Both the position numbers and the translations under genes were made by a program. Under the pieces are notes generated by a model. The model ran no database searches. It worked only from the letters and a program-made list of their open reading frames with translations, and was not told where the DNA came from. Below, piece after piece: positions 26,759 through 35,638 of a stretch of 64,000 nucleotides of DNA (positions within the stretch are counted from its first letter, which is position 1; each line of letters opens with the position of its first letter). Location: positions 48,984-112,983 of the forward strand of contig NZ_JAMZMJ010000017.1 in NCBI RefSeq assembly GCF_024714495.1, in the 5' to 3' direction. This DNA comes from Marinoscillum pacificum. GTDB taxonomy: Bacteria; Bacteroidota; Bacteroidia; Cytophagales; Cyclobacteriaceae.

Positions 26759-27187
26759 ATGGAAAAAATAAAAGCTCCTGGGTATTTCATGGCAGTAGCC
26801 ATCATATTACTCATTTGGGATCTCATAGGAGTAGCTGCCTTTGGTATGGATCTCATGATTACGGAAGAAATGATTGCTGCTCTACCTCCAGAACAACAGG
26901 AAATGTATTTAAATAATCCTGTTTGGTTAAAAGCCGTTTACGGAATTGCCACAATTGGTGCTGCCATTGGGTGTATCGGGCTATTGATGAAAAAAGCCTG
27001 GTCAAAAATGCTATTCATCATTTCATTAATAGCAGTAATTATACAGTTTAGTTATTCGATATTCGGAATGAACTCTTTAGAAATAATGGGTTATTCCGCT
27101 TTGATCATGCCTGTTATAGTAATTGTAATCGGAGTTTATCAAATCATTTTGTCAAACAAAGGCCAGAAAGAAGGCTGGCTGGTATAA
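26759..27187 (+). CDS. Membrane protein of unknown function (four helices)
   Basis: 142 residues: four hydrophobic helices (near 10-30, 58-78, 82-102, 108-130) with the loop EEMIAALPPEQQEMYLNNP after the first. I recognise it only as a small integral membrane protein of a type common in Bacteroidota, probably sugar-transport-unrelated. No neighbour suggests a role. Confidence 0.65.
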   Translation: MEKIKAPGYFMAVAIILLIWDLIGVAAFGMDLMITEEMIAALPPEQQEMYLNNPVWLKAVYGIATIGAAIGCIGLLMKKAWSKMLFIISLIAVIIQFSYSIFGMNSLEIMGYSALIMPVIVIVIGVYQIILSNKGQKEGWLV

Positions 27188-27194
27188 AAAATTA

Positions 27195-27219
27195 GGAGCC
27201 ACTTCCTGGAAGCGGCTCC
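27195..27219. terminator. Hairpin between convergent genes
   Basis: GGAGCC (27195-27200) pairs with GGCTCC (27214-27219), with an inner CTT/AAG pairing. The T-run is on the minus-strand side, so it best serves the metal operon ending at 27284, but it may also end the plus-strand gene. Confidence 0.6.
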
Positions 27220-27283
27220 CTTATTAAACCTAATTCTGGCGCACAAACACCATGAATTCAAACTAATACGCAGATTAGTATTC

Positions 27284-28507
27284 TTAAAGTGGCCACCTGT
27301 CAAAAAACTCCTCGCCATCTCGGAAGTCATCAACCTCGAGCTCAGTAAGCAGGCACTTTGTTAAATCTTCGCTTATTTTTTCCTTATCCATTTCCTGTCC
27401 AATGAACACCAGTTCATTCATTCGGTCTCCCCAATTCAGATCCCATCTAGATTGAATAATTTCTTGATTTTCCATGTAAGCCGGATTCATAGCACGTTCT
27501 TTAAATGGCACACTAGTCCACCACCGGCCATAAACTTCTGCTCTGAGCGAGCCTCCAGCCTGACTCCAAAGAAGCGCCTTATCAGGACGCGAAGCCAACC
27601 AAAATATCCCTTTGCTTCGAACTATCGTAGTTGGAAAGACTTCTCCGATGTATGCCATGAATCGCTCAGGATGAAAAGGACGAGGATCCCTGAAAACAAA
27701 GGAGCTAATCCCATATTCTTCTGTTTCCGGACTGTGTTCTATTCCTTTTTGTGCCAACTCCAGTTCCTTCTGCCATCCGGTAGACTGCTCCGCTTCATCA
27801 TAGTCAAAGAGCTGCGTGTTAAGGATTTCCTTAGGGTCAATTTTTCCATAGCTTGTTCGGATAATTCGAGCACCAGGGTTCAGCTTATGCAATGTTTTTT
27901 CTAGCAATCCGAGTTGCTGGGGTTCCACAAGATCGGTTTTGTTCAAAACAATGATATTGGCAAACTCAACCTGGTCTGTTAGCAGATTCACAATAGATCG
28001 CTGATCTTCTGCATCATCGGTCATTTCCCGATCTACAATAGTATCCGAAGTACCAAAATCTTTGAAGAAATTGAAAGCATCTACCACCGTCACCATCGTA
28101 TCCAGTCTACTGTATTTGGTCAAATCATATAATTCATCACCTGTGGCAAAGGAAAATGTTTGAGCTACAGGAATGGGCTCTGAGATACCAGTACTTTCAA
28201 TAAGCAAATAATCAAATTTGCCCATTTTAGCCAATTTCTCTACCTCAATAATTAGATCTTCTCTCAGGGTACAACAGATGCATCCATTGCTCATTTCCAC
28301 CAACTTCTCATCAGTTCTCGACAACTTGGAACCATTCGCAATAAGCTTTTCATCAATATTGACCTCACTCATGTCATTGACTATCACCGCCACCTTTAAT
28401 CCTTCCCGATTGTTGAGCACATGATTGAGTAGTGTTGTTTTACCAGCTCCTAAAAACCCGCTTAACACAGTAACCGGCAGTTTTTTATTTCTTTTAAGCA
28501 AATTCAT
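27284..28507 (-). CDS. CobW/COG0523-family GTPase, probable zinc metallochaperone
   Basis: 407 residues. G1 loop [11 protein letters not shown], metal-binding [11 protein letters not shown] (the CxCC motif), ESTGISEP, and NKTDL for guanine recognition; a CobW C-terminal domain follows ([14 protein letters not shown]). The length matches the zinc-responsive ZigA/YeiR type. It ends a four-gene operon with a MerC-like protein and a His-rich lipoprotein, behind palindromes of Zur type, which supports a role in zinc allocation under limitation. Confidence 0.88.
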   Translation of the reverse strand: MNLLKRNKKLPVTVLSGFLGAGKTTLLNHVLNNREGLKVAVIVNDMSEVNIDEKLIANGSKLSRTDEKLVEMSNGCICCTLREDLIIEVEKLAKMGKFDYLLIESTGISEPIPVAQTFSFATGDELYDLTKYSRLDTMVTVVDAFNFFKDFGTSDTIVDREMTDDAEDQRSIVNLLTDQVEFANIIVLNKTDLVEPQQLGLLEKTLHKLNPGARIIRTSYGKIDPKEILNTQLFDYDEAEQSTGWQKELELAQKGIEHSPETEEYGISSFVFRDPRPFHPERFMAYIGEVFPTTIVRSKGIFWLASRPDKALLWSQAGGSLRAEVYGRWWTSVPFKERAMNPAYMENQEIIQSRWDLNWGDRMNELVFIGQEMDKEKISEDLTKCLLTELEVDDFRDGEEFFDRWPL

Positions 28508-28524
28508 CTTTTTTAGTCCATAGG

Positions 28525-28953
28525 TTAAAGTGATAATTCGGATTCGTCGCTGTATTGGTCCAATAGGCGTTGCGAACGAACATTCAGAGCAATAATTCGC
28601 TGGTTTATTTCACGTTGAATTTCCAATATCATCTGTGGAGTAAGCTCCATTGACACTTCATGATGATGGTCATGATCATGCCCTTCATGTTCATTGCCTG
28701 GCACCTCCACCAATTCGTTTTCCCAATCACTCAATTGCTCATTTAGGATAATTACTGAGTCTAATAATTGTGGTCGTATAAGACTATCCGCTTCCGTCTG
28801 AGCATACTCCTCAATAGCTTGTATTTTTTGCGCCACATGTTCACCAATTTTCACGGATAGGTTATGAACTTGTGCTGCTTCTTTGAGCAAATCATCTGAC
28901 GAATGTGAACAAGCCACAATAATCAATGCTAGAAGGATTAACGATCTTCCCAT
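28525..28953 (-). CDS. His-rich lipoprotein, metal operon
   Basis: 142 residues; N-terminus [17 protein letters not shown] has a lipobox (IVAC). Mostly helical, with a metal-binding-like stretch [11 protein letters not shown] near residues 91-101. It starts inside the last 16 bp of the upstream gene and ends 17 bp before the CobW-type gene. Probably binds zinc or a similar metal on the periplasmic face; no named family. Confidence 0.75.
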   Translation of the reverse strand: MGRSLILLALIIVACSHSSDDLLKEAAQVHNLSVKIGEHVAQKIQAIEEYAQTEADSLIRPQLLDSVIILNEQLSDWENELVEVPGNEHEGHDHDHHHEVSMELTPQMILEIQREINQRIIALNVRSQRLLDQYSDESELSL

Positions 28954-29363
28954 ATCAATCGATTTGCGTCTACAATAATGAAAACCATATGGTCAAAATC
29001 ATTCTTATTTAACCGAAGGATCCCTTCAATCGTGATGACTTCATCTGGTTTGAAACGTCGAGGTGGAATATCAAACTGCACCTCAACAACTGATTCAAGT
29101 CCTGCTCCACCACAGAAAAAGCATGAAGAATAGGGAAACTTCGACAGAATAATGGACTTTGGATCTTTTAGGTCTAAAGGCAAAAAGTGTCCTTTTAGCT
29201 TAATTTTCTTTCCATCAAGAGCTTGTAGTTTAGATCCAAAAGTTGGAATATCCACATAGGTCTCTAACTGGTCACTGTATTGGGTTTTGAATTTAACATC
29301 CTCCAGTAAGGCCCAACCATCCAATGCATTGGATATCCATATGAAAGCCAATAACAATTTCAT
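28938..29363 (-). CDS. Exported protein, DUF3299-like, metal operon
   Basis: 141 residues with a signal peptide (MKLLLAFIWISNALDGWA). The core GKKIKLKGHFLPLD and FPYSSCFFCGGAGLESVVEVQF resembles DUF3299, an OB-like fold with a CxxC motif (SCFFC) that could bind a metal. Overlaps the MerC-like gene by 4 bp (ATGA) and the lipoprotein gene by 16 bp, so the four genes are translated together. Confidence 0.7.
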   Translation of the reverse strand: MKLLLAFIWISNALDGWALLEDVKFKTQYSDQLETYVDIPTFGSKLQALDGKKIKLKGHFLPLDLKDPKSIILSKFPYSSCFFCGGAGLESVVEVQFDIPPRRFKPDEVITIEGILRLNKNDFDHMVFIIVDANRLIWEDR

Positions 29364-29728
29364 GAATGTCGATTTTTCAATTTCAGGTTTTCGAAATGAG
29401 CATAAGCCATTAGTAACCCTCCAGCTACGGACAGAGTAATTTTAGACCATACTTCTGCAGTTACTTCAGAGTTTATCACCAGCAGAATTCCGGATATAAA
29501 TAAAACCAGCATATAGAATTGCCTATACCTAATTGCAGTTGGAATCAATGAAATCCCACCAACCAACACAGTGGCAGCCAAGATGAACACCTCAACTACT
29601 GGACTTTCTATGAATGAAAAAACACCCAGCGTACTGGAATAAATAAAAATCAAAGGCATAACCGTGCAATGAACCGCACAAGCACTTGATACACACAAAC
29701 CAACTTTATCGAGATCTATTAACTTCAT
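29360..29728 (-). CDS. MerC-domain membrane protein
   Basis: 122 residues from MKLIDLDKVGLCVSSACAVHC; an 11-codon upstream extension is rejected because it would place the operator palindrome in coding sequence. CAVHCTVMP and four membrane helices are MerC features. MerC itself transports mercury, but in Bacteroidota this family is often found beside zinc genes. First gene of the four-gene operon running to 27284. Confidence 0.82.
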   Translation of the reverse strand: MKLIDLDKVGLCVSSACAVHCTVMPLIFIYSSTLGVFSFIESPVVEVFILAATVLVGGISLIPTAIRYRQFYMLVLFISGILLVINSEVTAEVWSKITLSVAGGLLMAYAHFENLKLKNRHS

Positions 29729-29731
29729 AAA

Positions 29732-29786
29732 CGCAACTATATTGCAAGTATAGAATCTCAATTGTTTTTATGCAACTTTATTGCAT
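29732..29786. promoter_or_regulatory. Two Zur/Fur-like palindromes
   Basis: CGCAA-CTATA-TTGCA (29732-29746) and ATGCAA-CTTTA-TTGCAT (29770-29786, 6-bp perfect arms) share the pattern GCAACTnTATTGC with centres 39 bp apart. The first lies directly before the ATG of the MerC-like gene; the second is in the region shared with the divergent sigma-factor gene. The pattern and the CobW/MerC content of the operon fit a zinc-responsive repressor; the regulator itself is not in this window. Confidence 0.55.
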
Positions 29787-29856
29787 TAAAATAAATATAT
29801 TTCCAATTAGAAGGTGATATCTATTGTATCTTTCCTACATAGGGTAAACACGCACT

Positions 29857-30369
29857 ATGAAAACACCGAACAGGTCCGCATTGATCCAAGGCTTATATCT
29901 GGAGAGTTTTCCAGATGTCGCCAAATACATTGCTAGTAAAGGAGGTACGCTGGATGAAGCAAAAGAAATATTTCAGGAAGGGATTGTTCGATATTATGAA
30001 CACATCGTTGTAAAACAAAATCCCCTCAAAAGCGGAGATAAGGCCTATTTATTCGGAATTTGCAGAAACCTGTGGCATAGTCATTTCCAGCAAACCATAA
30101 AAGAAACAGCCCTTGATGGTTCTGATTTTTCCGAAGAACCCTCATTCACCGAGTCTGAGCAGCTTGTCACCTACCTGAAATCAGTTGGGCAGAAATGCAT
30201 GAACCTACTTCAATCGTTTTATTATGAGAAGTTATCAATGACACAATTGGCCACTCGCTTTGGTTACCGGTCAGAACGATCGGCTACTGTTCAGAAGTAC
30301 AAATGTCTGGAAAAGGTACGAAATGAAGTAAAATCCAAATCATTGACTTATGAGGACTTCATTGCATAA
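29857..30369 (+). CDS. ECF-type RNA polymerase sigma factor
   Basis: 170 residues. Region 2 is seen as DEAKEIFQEGIVRYYEHI and AYLFGICRNLWHS; region 4 as FYYEKLSMTQLATRFGYRS followed by QKYKCLEKVR. Short and divergent, as in many Bacteroidota ECF factors. No classical FecR-type anti-sigma gene follows; instead an overlapping 88-residue protein and a ClpP-like protease do. A TATCTTTC element near 29840 may be its -7 box. Confidence 0.82.
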   Translation: MKTPNRSALIQGLYLESFPDVAKYIASKGGTLDEAKEIFQEGIVRYYEHIVVKQNPLKSGDKAYLFGICRNLWHSHFQQTIKETALDGSDFSEEPSFTESEQLVTYLKSVGQKCMNLLQSFYYEKLSMTQLATRFGYRSERSATVQKYKCLEKVRNEVKSKSLTYEDFIA

Positions 30370-30616
30370 CCTGGAGATCATTGAAGAGGCCTTCCTCAAT
30401 AACTCCAAAGAACATCAGGTATTAATTGAAGCTAAATCCCTATTGGAACCCAAACTCCAAAAGGACATTTTGCTTCAATTGGTCACTTATGAAGCCGTAA
30501 AAACATACGGAAGAGAACTCTTCAAAAGAGAAATATCGGAGGTCGAAAACGAGCTATTCTCACAGTCGCGGTTTTCGGCATTCAGACAAAAAATCCTTTC
30601 ATACTTTAAGTCTTAA
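30350..30616 (+). CDS. Small helical protein coupled to the ECF factor
   Basis: 88 residues, start overlapping the sigma gene by 20 bp and ending 5 bp before the ClpP-like gene. Almost entirely helical and charged (IEEAFLNNSKEHQVLIEAKS), no signal or membrane segment. The genetic coupling suggests an anti-sigma factor or an adaptor handing the sigma factor to the protease; neither can be read from the sequence. Confidence 0.65.
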   Translation: MRTSLHNLEIIEEAFLNNSKEHQVLIEAKSLLEPKLQKDILLQLVTYEAVKTYGRELFKREISEVENELFSQSRFSAFRQKILSYFKS

Positions 30617-30621
30617 CAACC

Positions 30622-31263
30622 ATGTCAATTCACTCAAGTGTTATCCCAATGGTCATCGACCAGAATGGGCGGAATGAACGCGCCTATGATATTTACAGCT
30701 TGCTACTGAAAGAACGAATTGTTTTCCTCGGTACGCCTATCAATATGGAGGTGGCCAATCTGATTGTCGCCCAGTTATTATTCCTGAATAGTCAGGATCC
30801 AAAACGCCAGATCGATCTGTATATTCAAAGCCCAGGTGGTGAAGTATATGCCGGATTGGCTATCTATGATGCCATGCAAATGATTTCCGCTCCAGTTTCA
30901 ACCGTTGCGGTAGGATTTACAGGCAGTATGGGTACGGCACTTCTAACTTGTGGTGCCAAAGGCAAACGCTATGCGCTTCCCCAAGCAACAATCCATATGC
31001 ATCCAACAGGAGGCGGAGCAAAAGGGTATACCGAAGATGTGGTAATTGCCACTTCAGAGCAGCAGCGCCTACAAACCCAGCTTTTTCACATTATGGGCAA
31101 AAACACAGGTCACAGTTGGAAAGAAATAGAAGAATTCTTCCTCCGAGATCGATTCCTTAATTCTCTGGAAGCCAAAGAATATGGTCTCGTGGATGAGGTA
31201 CTGGGTGACACTTCTAGCCTGATTAGTTTTAAGAAAACAGAACCAGAAATAGCCTTTCAATGA
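30622..31263 (+). CDS. clpP: ClpP-family serine protease (divergent paralog)
   Basis: 213 residues. Catalytic Ser102 in FTGSMGTALL, His125 in TIHMHPTGG and the Asp of RDRFLNSLEAKEYGLVDE are present. The handle region reads GAKGYTEDVVIATSEQ instead of the usual GQATDIEI, and the His motif has an extra residue, so this looks like a second, specialised ClpP rather than the housekeeping copy; no ClpX or ClpA is adjacent. It is the third gene of the ECF operon. Confidence 0.85.
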   Translation: MSIHSSVIPMVIDQNGRNERAYDIYSLLLKERIVFLGTPINMEVANLIVAQLLFLNSQDPKRQIDLYIQSPGGEVYAGLAIYDAMQMISAPVSTVAVGFTGSMGTALLTCGAKGKRYALPQATIHMHPTGGGAKGYTEDVVIATSEQQRLQTQLFHIMGKNTGHSWKEIEEFFLRDRFLNSLEAKEYGLVDEVLGDTSSLISFKKTEPEIAFQ

Positions 31264-31266
31264 CGG

Positions 31267-32007
31267 TCAGTCGATTAGTTCTCTGAACTTTCGAACAGTT
31301 TCTTCATCTGCCACTTTGGTGATGTATTCGGAGTTTGGTATGGCACCCATAGCTATGTGATCATTTTGAAAGGTCATTTGGCTATGGACTATTTTTCGTC
31401 CACTTCCATGAATCTCAGGAGCATTGGTGTATTGAACAAAAGACTGAATGTTGTCCAATCTGACCCCACCTCCACAAAGAATAGCAATCCTTCCATCAGC
31501 CTGTTGCATCATTTGTTTGATGATTTCCTGACCACTGATTACATCTGGATGAAGACCTGAAGTCAACACTCGATCACAGCCTATTTCAATAAGATCTTCC
31601 AACGCCTGTTGACCATCTTTGACCATATCAAATGCTCGATGAAAAGTCACCTGCATAGGTCTTGACAGTTCAATAAGCTCTTGTGTCCTCGTCTTATCTA
31701 TGGTGCCATCAGGATTCAACAATCCAAAAACTACTCCATCAGCACCAAGATCCTTAGTCATTTCGATATCTGACTTCATGATTTGAAACTCCTCTGGGGA
31801 ATACAGAAAGTCACCTCCTCTTGGTCGGATCATGACCATTAGTCCTATGGAGATCTGAGAGCGTACCGCTTTGATCATACCATAACTTGGAGTAGTACCA
31901 CCTTCTACTAAATTATCACAAAGCTCCACTCGATCTGCCCCACCAGCTTGAGCTGCCAGAGCTGAAGCTACCGAGTCTATACATATTTCAAGAAGTCGAC
32001 CTGCCAT
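31267..32007 (-). CDS. cutC: CutC family protein
   Basis: 246 residues, normal length. It starts AGRLLEICIDSVASALAAQAGGADRVELCDNLVEGG, the CutC signature, then VMIRPRGGDFLYS and GADGVVFGLL of the TIM barrel. The name implies copper homeostasis, but that role is disputed and the reaction is unknown. Convergent with the ClpP-like gene, 3 bp apart. Confidence 0.92.
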   Translation of the reverse strand: MAGRLLEICIDSVASALAAQAGGADRVELCDNLVEGGTTPSYGMIKAVRSQISIGLMVMIRPRGGDFLYSPEEFQIMKSDIEMTKDLGADGVVFGLLNPDGTIDKTRTQELIELSRPMQVTFHRAFDMVKDGQQALEDLIEIGCDRVLTSGLHPDVISGQEIIKQMMQQADGRIAILCGGGVRLDNIQSFVQYTNAPEIHGSGRKIVHSQMTFQNDHIAMGAIPNSEYITKVADEETVRKFRELID

Positions 32008-32096
32008 TTGTCAATATTAATGAAAAGCTAATTGATGAAGTCAAGCCATTATTTGAAATCAATTTGCTTTTTCAAAATATGCTGTCTATCATTGAA

Positions 32097-32114
32097 TAAC
32101 TAAATTTTTAGTTA
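32097..32114. promoter_or_regulatory. Palindrome just upstream of a TlpA-like gene
   Basis: TAACTAAA-TT-TTTAGTTA, perfect 8-bp arms, ends 6 bp before the ATG at 32121. It may be an operator or a leader hairpin covering the ribosome site. AT-only character makes chance occurrence possible. Confidence 0.3.
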
Positions 32115-32120
32115 GACATA

Positions 32121-33539
32121 ATGAAAAGACTTATCAACCTCTTGCTGACCATCCTAATTGGTCTATTTTACGCATGCTCACCAGACCAAAAGGAAACTCC
32201 AAAAACCTACCTATCAGGCAAGTATTTCCCTGCAAATGACTCAGTAACAATCTACCTGAGATTAAGCTCAGAAGAAATTGACTATGGTTATCCCATTTAT
32301 TTGGATTCCACAATGACCAATGACAGTGGTGAGTTTTCAATGAATTTGGCGATTTCAAAACCAATGGAAATTAGCCTTTCAAGTGCTTATGAAAGTCGAA
32401 TCATATTTATAGAACCTGGAGACAGTATCTACTTAGAATCAGATAATGACTACAGAAGTCCGCTGATTGGCGCCTCGGGAAAGGGCTCAGAAAAGCTATT
32501 GTTACTCGATCGAATTGACACTTTGCTCGGCCTACTCCAGATGAGAGAATATGACAGTGTAAATGTGCATGATCAGTACCTGAAACGAATCCAGGAATAT
32601 AAAGAGATAGTCAAAACTGCTAAAAGCAGCTACACTCCTGCATTCAATCAATACTTAGAAACTTCTTTGCTGCAGGATCATGAGTACTTCGTGACCAACT
32701 TTCATCGATACATGCAAATGTTTGATGTCCATTTACCTTTTGACACAGCACTGAGTGATCGGTTAAAAGCGGAAATGTTGAATCTTTCAAAAACTGAAAT
32801 AGGGCATGCCGATTTCAAGAGAAGTATTTACAACTCCGTTTTAAGAAAAGCCCATCATGATACTTTGAGTACGCAGGAGCAATTGAAAATATTTCACGAT
32901 GAAGTGGTTAAGCTTGGACTTTCAGACTCTACAACCAATCATTATCTGGCACGCGGCTATCTGCGCTATCTAAGCAAAGGTGAAGTTGCTGCCATTGAGC
33001 CTTATTTATTTGATTATCAAAAAACATACCCGGACTCAAGATATACGGCAACCCTTAACGAGGAATATAATGCTTGGAAAACCATTGCTAAAGGTGAGTT
33101 TGCTCCCAACTTTACTGCCACTTATGCAGACAGCACATCATTTCAACTTTCAGACTTTCTAGGCAAGGTTATTTATATAGATGTCTGGGCTACCTGGTGT
33201 AAACCTTGTCTGGAGGAGGTAGAGCCCGCTGAAAAAATCCATCAGCATTTCCAGGACGAAGATGAATTGGTCTTTGTCAATGTCTCCGTAGATGGAAGAA
33301 GAAAAATATGGGAAGACTATTTGCTGGAACACCCAGTGGAAGATGTAATCAACGTAAACGATCCTGGAAATTTCAAATCACAAATAGCCAAATCTTATAA
33401 AATTGATGGAATTCCCAGATATATCATAATCGATAAGGAAGGAAAAATCTTTTCAATAGATGCACAGCGCCCTTCTAGTGGTGATAAACTTATTGATCAA
33501 CTGAATGACGCTCTGGCCTTGAAAGTTGGCAAACTATAA
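32121..33539 (+). CDS. TlpA-family thiol-disulfide lipoprotein, copy 1
   Basis: 472 residues. Lipobox FYACS near residue 19, an N-terminal beta domain like DUF4369 (TYLSGKYFPANDSVTIYL), a helical middle part, then a TlpA/AhpC thioredoxin domain from about residue 335 with the active site WCKPC in VWATWCKPCLEE and the cis-proline loop DGIPRYI. Such proteins reduce or isomerise disulfides in the periplasm. A paralog follows 42 bp downstream. Confidence 0.85.
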   Translation: MKRLINLLLTILIGLFYACSPDQKETPKTYLSGKYFPANDSVTIYLRLSSEEIDYGYPIYLDSTMTNDSGEFSMNLAISKPMEISLSSAYESRIIFIEPGDSIYLESDNDYRSPLIGASGKGSEKLLLLDRIDTLLGLLQMREYDSVNVHDQYLKRIQEYKEIVKTAKSSYTPAFNQYLETSLLQDHEYFVTNFHRYMQMFDVHLPFDTALSDRLKAEMLNLSKTEIGHADFKRSIYNSVLRKAHHDTLSTQEQLKIFHDEVVKLGLSDSTTNHYLARGYLRYLSKGEVAAIEPYLFDYQKTYPDSRYTATLNEEYNAWKTIAKGEFAPNFTATYADSTSFQLSDFLGKVIYIDVWATWCKPCLEEVEPAEKIHQHFQDEDELVFVNVSVDGRRKIWEDYLLEHPVEDVINVNDPGNFKSQIAKSYKIDGIPRYIIIDKEGKIFSIDAQRPSSGDKLIDQLNDALALKVGKL

Positions 33540-33581
33540 TCCTCACTCACAATATACCGTTTTATTGAATGTTCTTTTAAT

Positions 33582-34994
33582 ATGAAATCACTCAACCTAT
33601 TAACTATCGCCTTAGCTGCAGTTGCTTGTACTCCATCCAAGCCAGAAATCCCTACTACTTACATCAGTGGAAAATATATTGATCAGGAAGAAGTTCAATC
33701 AATCTATGTGCGAGATTATGCCAACGAGTTAGGTTATTTACACCCAATTCATCTGGATACTATTGAGACGAATGCAGATGGAACCTTTAGCTGGTCCTTC
33801 AAATTGACCGGACCAAAAGAAATCGCACTTCATGGCGATTCTGAATTTAGAGTAATCTACCTAGAACCGGGTGATAGCATCTTCTATGAATCTGATGCAG
33901 ATTATTACTCACCAGCAACCAACCTGTCGGGAAAAGGAAGTGATAAAATAGCTGTGCTTGAAGAATTAAAAACGCTACTTCAGTTAAGACCAATTGCTGG
34001 AAAAGATAGTGCGGAAATAATGCCGGAATATGACCGACAAGTAGCCAGGTACGAGCAAATCATCGATAGCAGTAAAACGGTACTGTCCGCTGATTTTCAC
34101 CAGTACTTACAATCTACGCTTCTTCAAAACAAGCGATATATTTTGTCAATCATTCCATGGTATGTAGAAGGGAGTAAAAAAATCAAACTCGAGATTGATT
34201 CCACTGTATTGGCTAAAACCAAGTCGGATCTGTTGGCCTTTGCACACAATGAACCCTCCAATTTTAGATTTACCGAAGACCTTTTTTATGGCCTATCCAC
34301 CTCATCTAGAATAGACAGTCTTACTCCAGAAGAGAATCTTGCACGATATGAAGAAAAGGTATTCAGCATGAATTTCTCGCCAGTTTATACTCAACAGTTA
34401 TTGGGAATGAAATATTTGGCACAAATGGAAGATGGAAAGGCGGAAATAATCACGAGCAAACTAAAGAAACTGGCTCAAAATTATCCAGGGAATGCCTTTC
34501 AGAAAACATTAGAGAAACAGAACAATGAATGGTTAGCCATTTCGGCAGGAGCTATGGCGCCCAATTTCACAGCCAATTATGTTGACAGCACCCAATTTGA
34601 ATTTGCAGAATTGGTAGGCAAAGTGGTTTACATCGATATTTGGGCAACCTGGTGTGGTCCATGCATTCGCGAAATTCCTGATTCTAAAGAAATCAAAGAT
34701 CAGTTTGCCGACAATGAAGACATAGTTTTCCTCAATGTGTCTATTGACTCCCAGGTAGATCGATGGAAATCGTTTTTAGAAGAACATCCTGAAATGACAG
34801 GTATCAATGTGAATGATCCTAGAGACACCGAGGCTGAAGTTTGCGAGGATTATAAAGTGAATGGCATTCCAAGGTATGTTCTGATTGGAAGAGATGGCAA
34901 AATAATCGATACCGACGCTTACCGTCCATCTCAAAAAGACGAATTGATTAATCAACTAAATGAAGCACTCGGTATTTCGATAGCGAAAATGTAA
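33582..34994 (+). CDS. TlpA-family thiol-disulfide lipoprotein, copy 2
   Basis: 470 residues, same architecture as the gene before: lipobox AVACT, DUF4369-like N-terminal domain (TYISGKYIDQEEV), helical middle, C-terminal thioredoxin domain with WCGPC in IWATWCGPCIRE. The active-site dipeptide GP differs from KP in copy 1, which would shift redox potential. Tandem duplication with functional divergence is likely. Confidence 0.85.
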   Translation: MKSLNLLTIALAAVACTPSKPEIPTTYISGKYIDQEEVQSIYVRDYANELGYLHPIHLDTIETNADGTFSWSFKLTGPKEIALHGDSEFRVIYLEPGDSIFYESDADYYSPATNLSGKGSDKIAVLEELKTLLQLRPIAGKDSAEIMPEYDRQVARYEQIIDSSKTVLSADFHQYLQSTLLQNKRYILSIIPWYVEGSKKIKLEIDSTVLAKTKSDLLAFAHNEPSNFRFTEDLFYGLSTSSRIDSLTPEENLARYEEKVFSMNFSPVYTQQLLGMKYLAQMEDGKAEIITSKLKKLAQNYPGNAFQKTLEKQNNEWLAISAGAMAPNFTANYVDSTQFEFAELVGKVVYIDIWATWCGPCIREIPDSKEIKDQFADNEDIVFLNVSIDSQVDRWKSFLEEHPEMTGINVNDPRDTEAEVCEDYKVNGIPRYVLIGRDGKIIDTDAYRPSQKDELINQLNEALGISIAKM

Positions 34995-35009
34995 TGCTAC
35001 CTTTACTAA

Positions 35010-35594
35010 ATGGCAGTAAAATCAGTGGACGAATTCTTTGCTACAACCAAGCACTATGTACAAGAACTAAAACATCTTAGATCTTTGGTGGATCAGACGG
35101 AGTTGGTAGAATCCATCAAGTGGGGAATGCCTGTCTATACCATCAATGGGAAGAACGTCGTAGGTTTAGGTGCACACAAGAGTTATTTCGGACTCTGGTT
35201 TTATAACGGATCGTTTTTATCGGATCCTAATAAGGTGCTAATCAATGCCCAGGAAGGAAAAACAAAAGGCATGCGTCAGCTACGATTTCAATCGGCAGAA
35301 GAAATTGATGATAGCATAGTGATGCAACTGCTGTTGGAAGCCATCGAAAATCAAAAACAAGGTAAGGAGATCAAACCTGAGAAGAAGAAACTGGAAATTC
35401 CTGATGAGCTTAAAGAAGCCCTTTCCAATAGCTCAGAATTATCGGAAGCGTTCGACTCGCTGACTCCAGGTAAGCAAAAAGAATATGCAGAATACATCTC
35501 TGAGGCCAAACGTGAAGAAACCCGACTAAAGCGTCTTGAGAAAATCACTCCTATGATTCTTAGTGGAGTCGGTTTGAATGATCGGTATAAATAA
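35010..35594 (+). CDS. YdeI/OmdA family protein
   Basis: 194 residues. An N-terminal DUF1801-like domain (ESIKWGMPVYTINGKNVVGLGAHK, split here as ESIKWGMPVY and VGLGAHKSYFGLWF) is followed by a lysine-rich linker and the OmdA helical domain (LTPGKQKEYAEYISEAKR). OmdA-type proteins are linked to bacteriocin protection in some species, but the function here is unknown. It ends next to a nested hairpin shared with the TonB receptor. Confidence 0.78.
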   Translation: MAVKSVDEFFATTKHYVQELKHLRSLVDQTELVESIKWGMPVYTINGKNVVGLGAHKSYFGLWFYNGSFLSDPNKVLINAQEGKTKGMRQLRFQSAEEIDDSIVMQLLLEAIENQKQGKEIKPEKKKLEIPDELKEALSNSSELSEAFDSLTPGKQKEYAEYISEAKREETRLKRLEKITPMILSGVGLNDRYK

Positions 35595-35638
35595 ACCCAC
35601 CACTGTGTCCCCTCCTTGGAGGGGTTAGGGCTGGGTTT
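35593..35638. terminator. Nested hairpin between convergent genes
   Basis: Outer arms AAACCCA (35593-35599) and TGGGTTT (35632-35638) enclose an inner perfect hairpin CCCCTCC-TT-GGAGGGG (35609-35624). It starts at the stop of the OmdA gene and ends at the stop of the TonB receptor. The inner sequence looks like a dispersed Bacteroidota repeat; that needs a genome-wide count. Confidence 0.6.
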
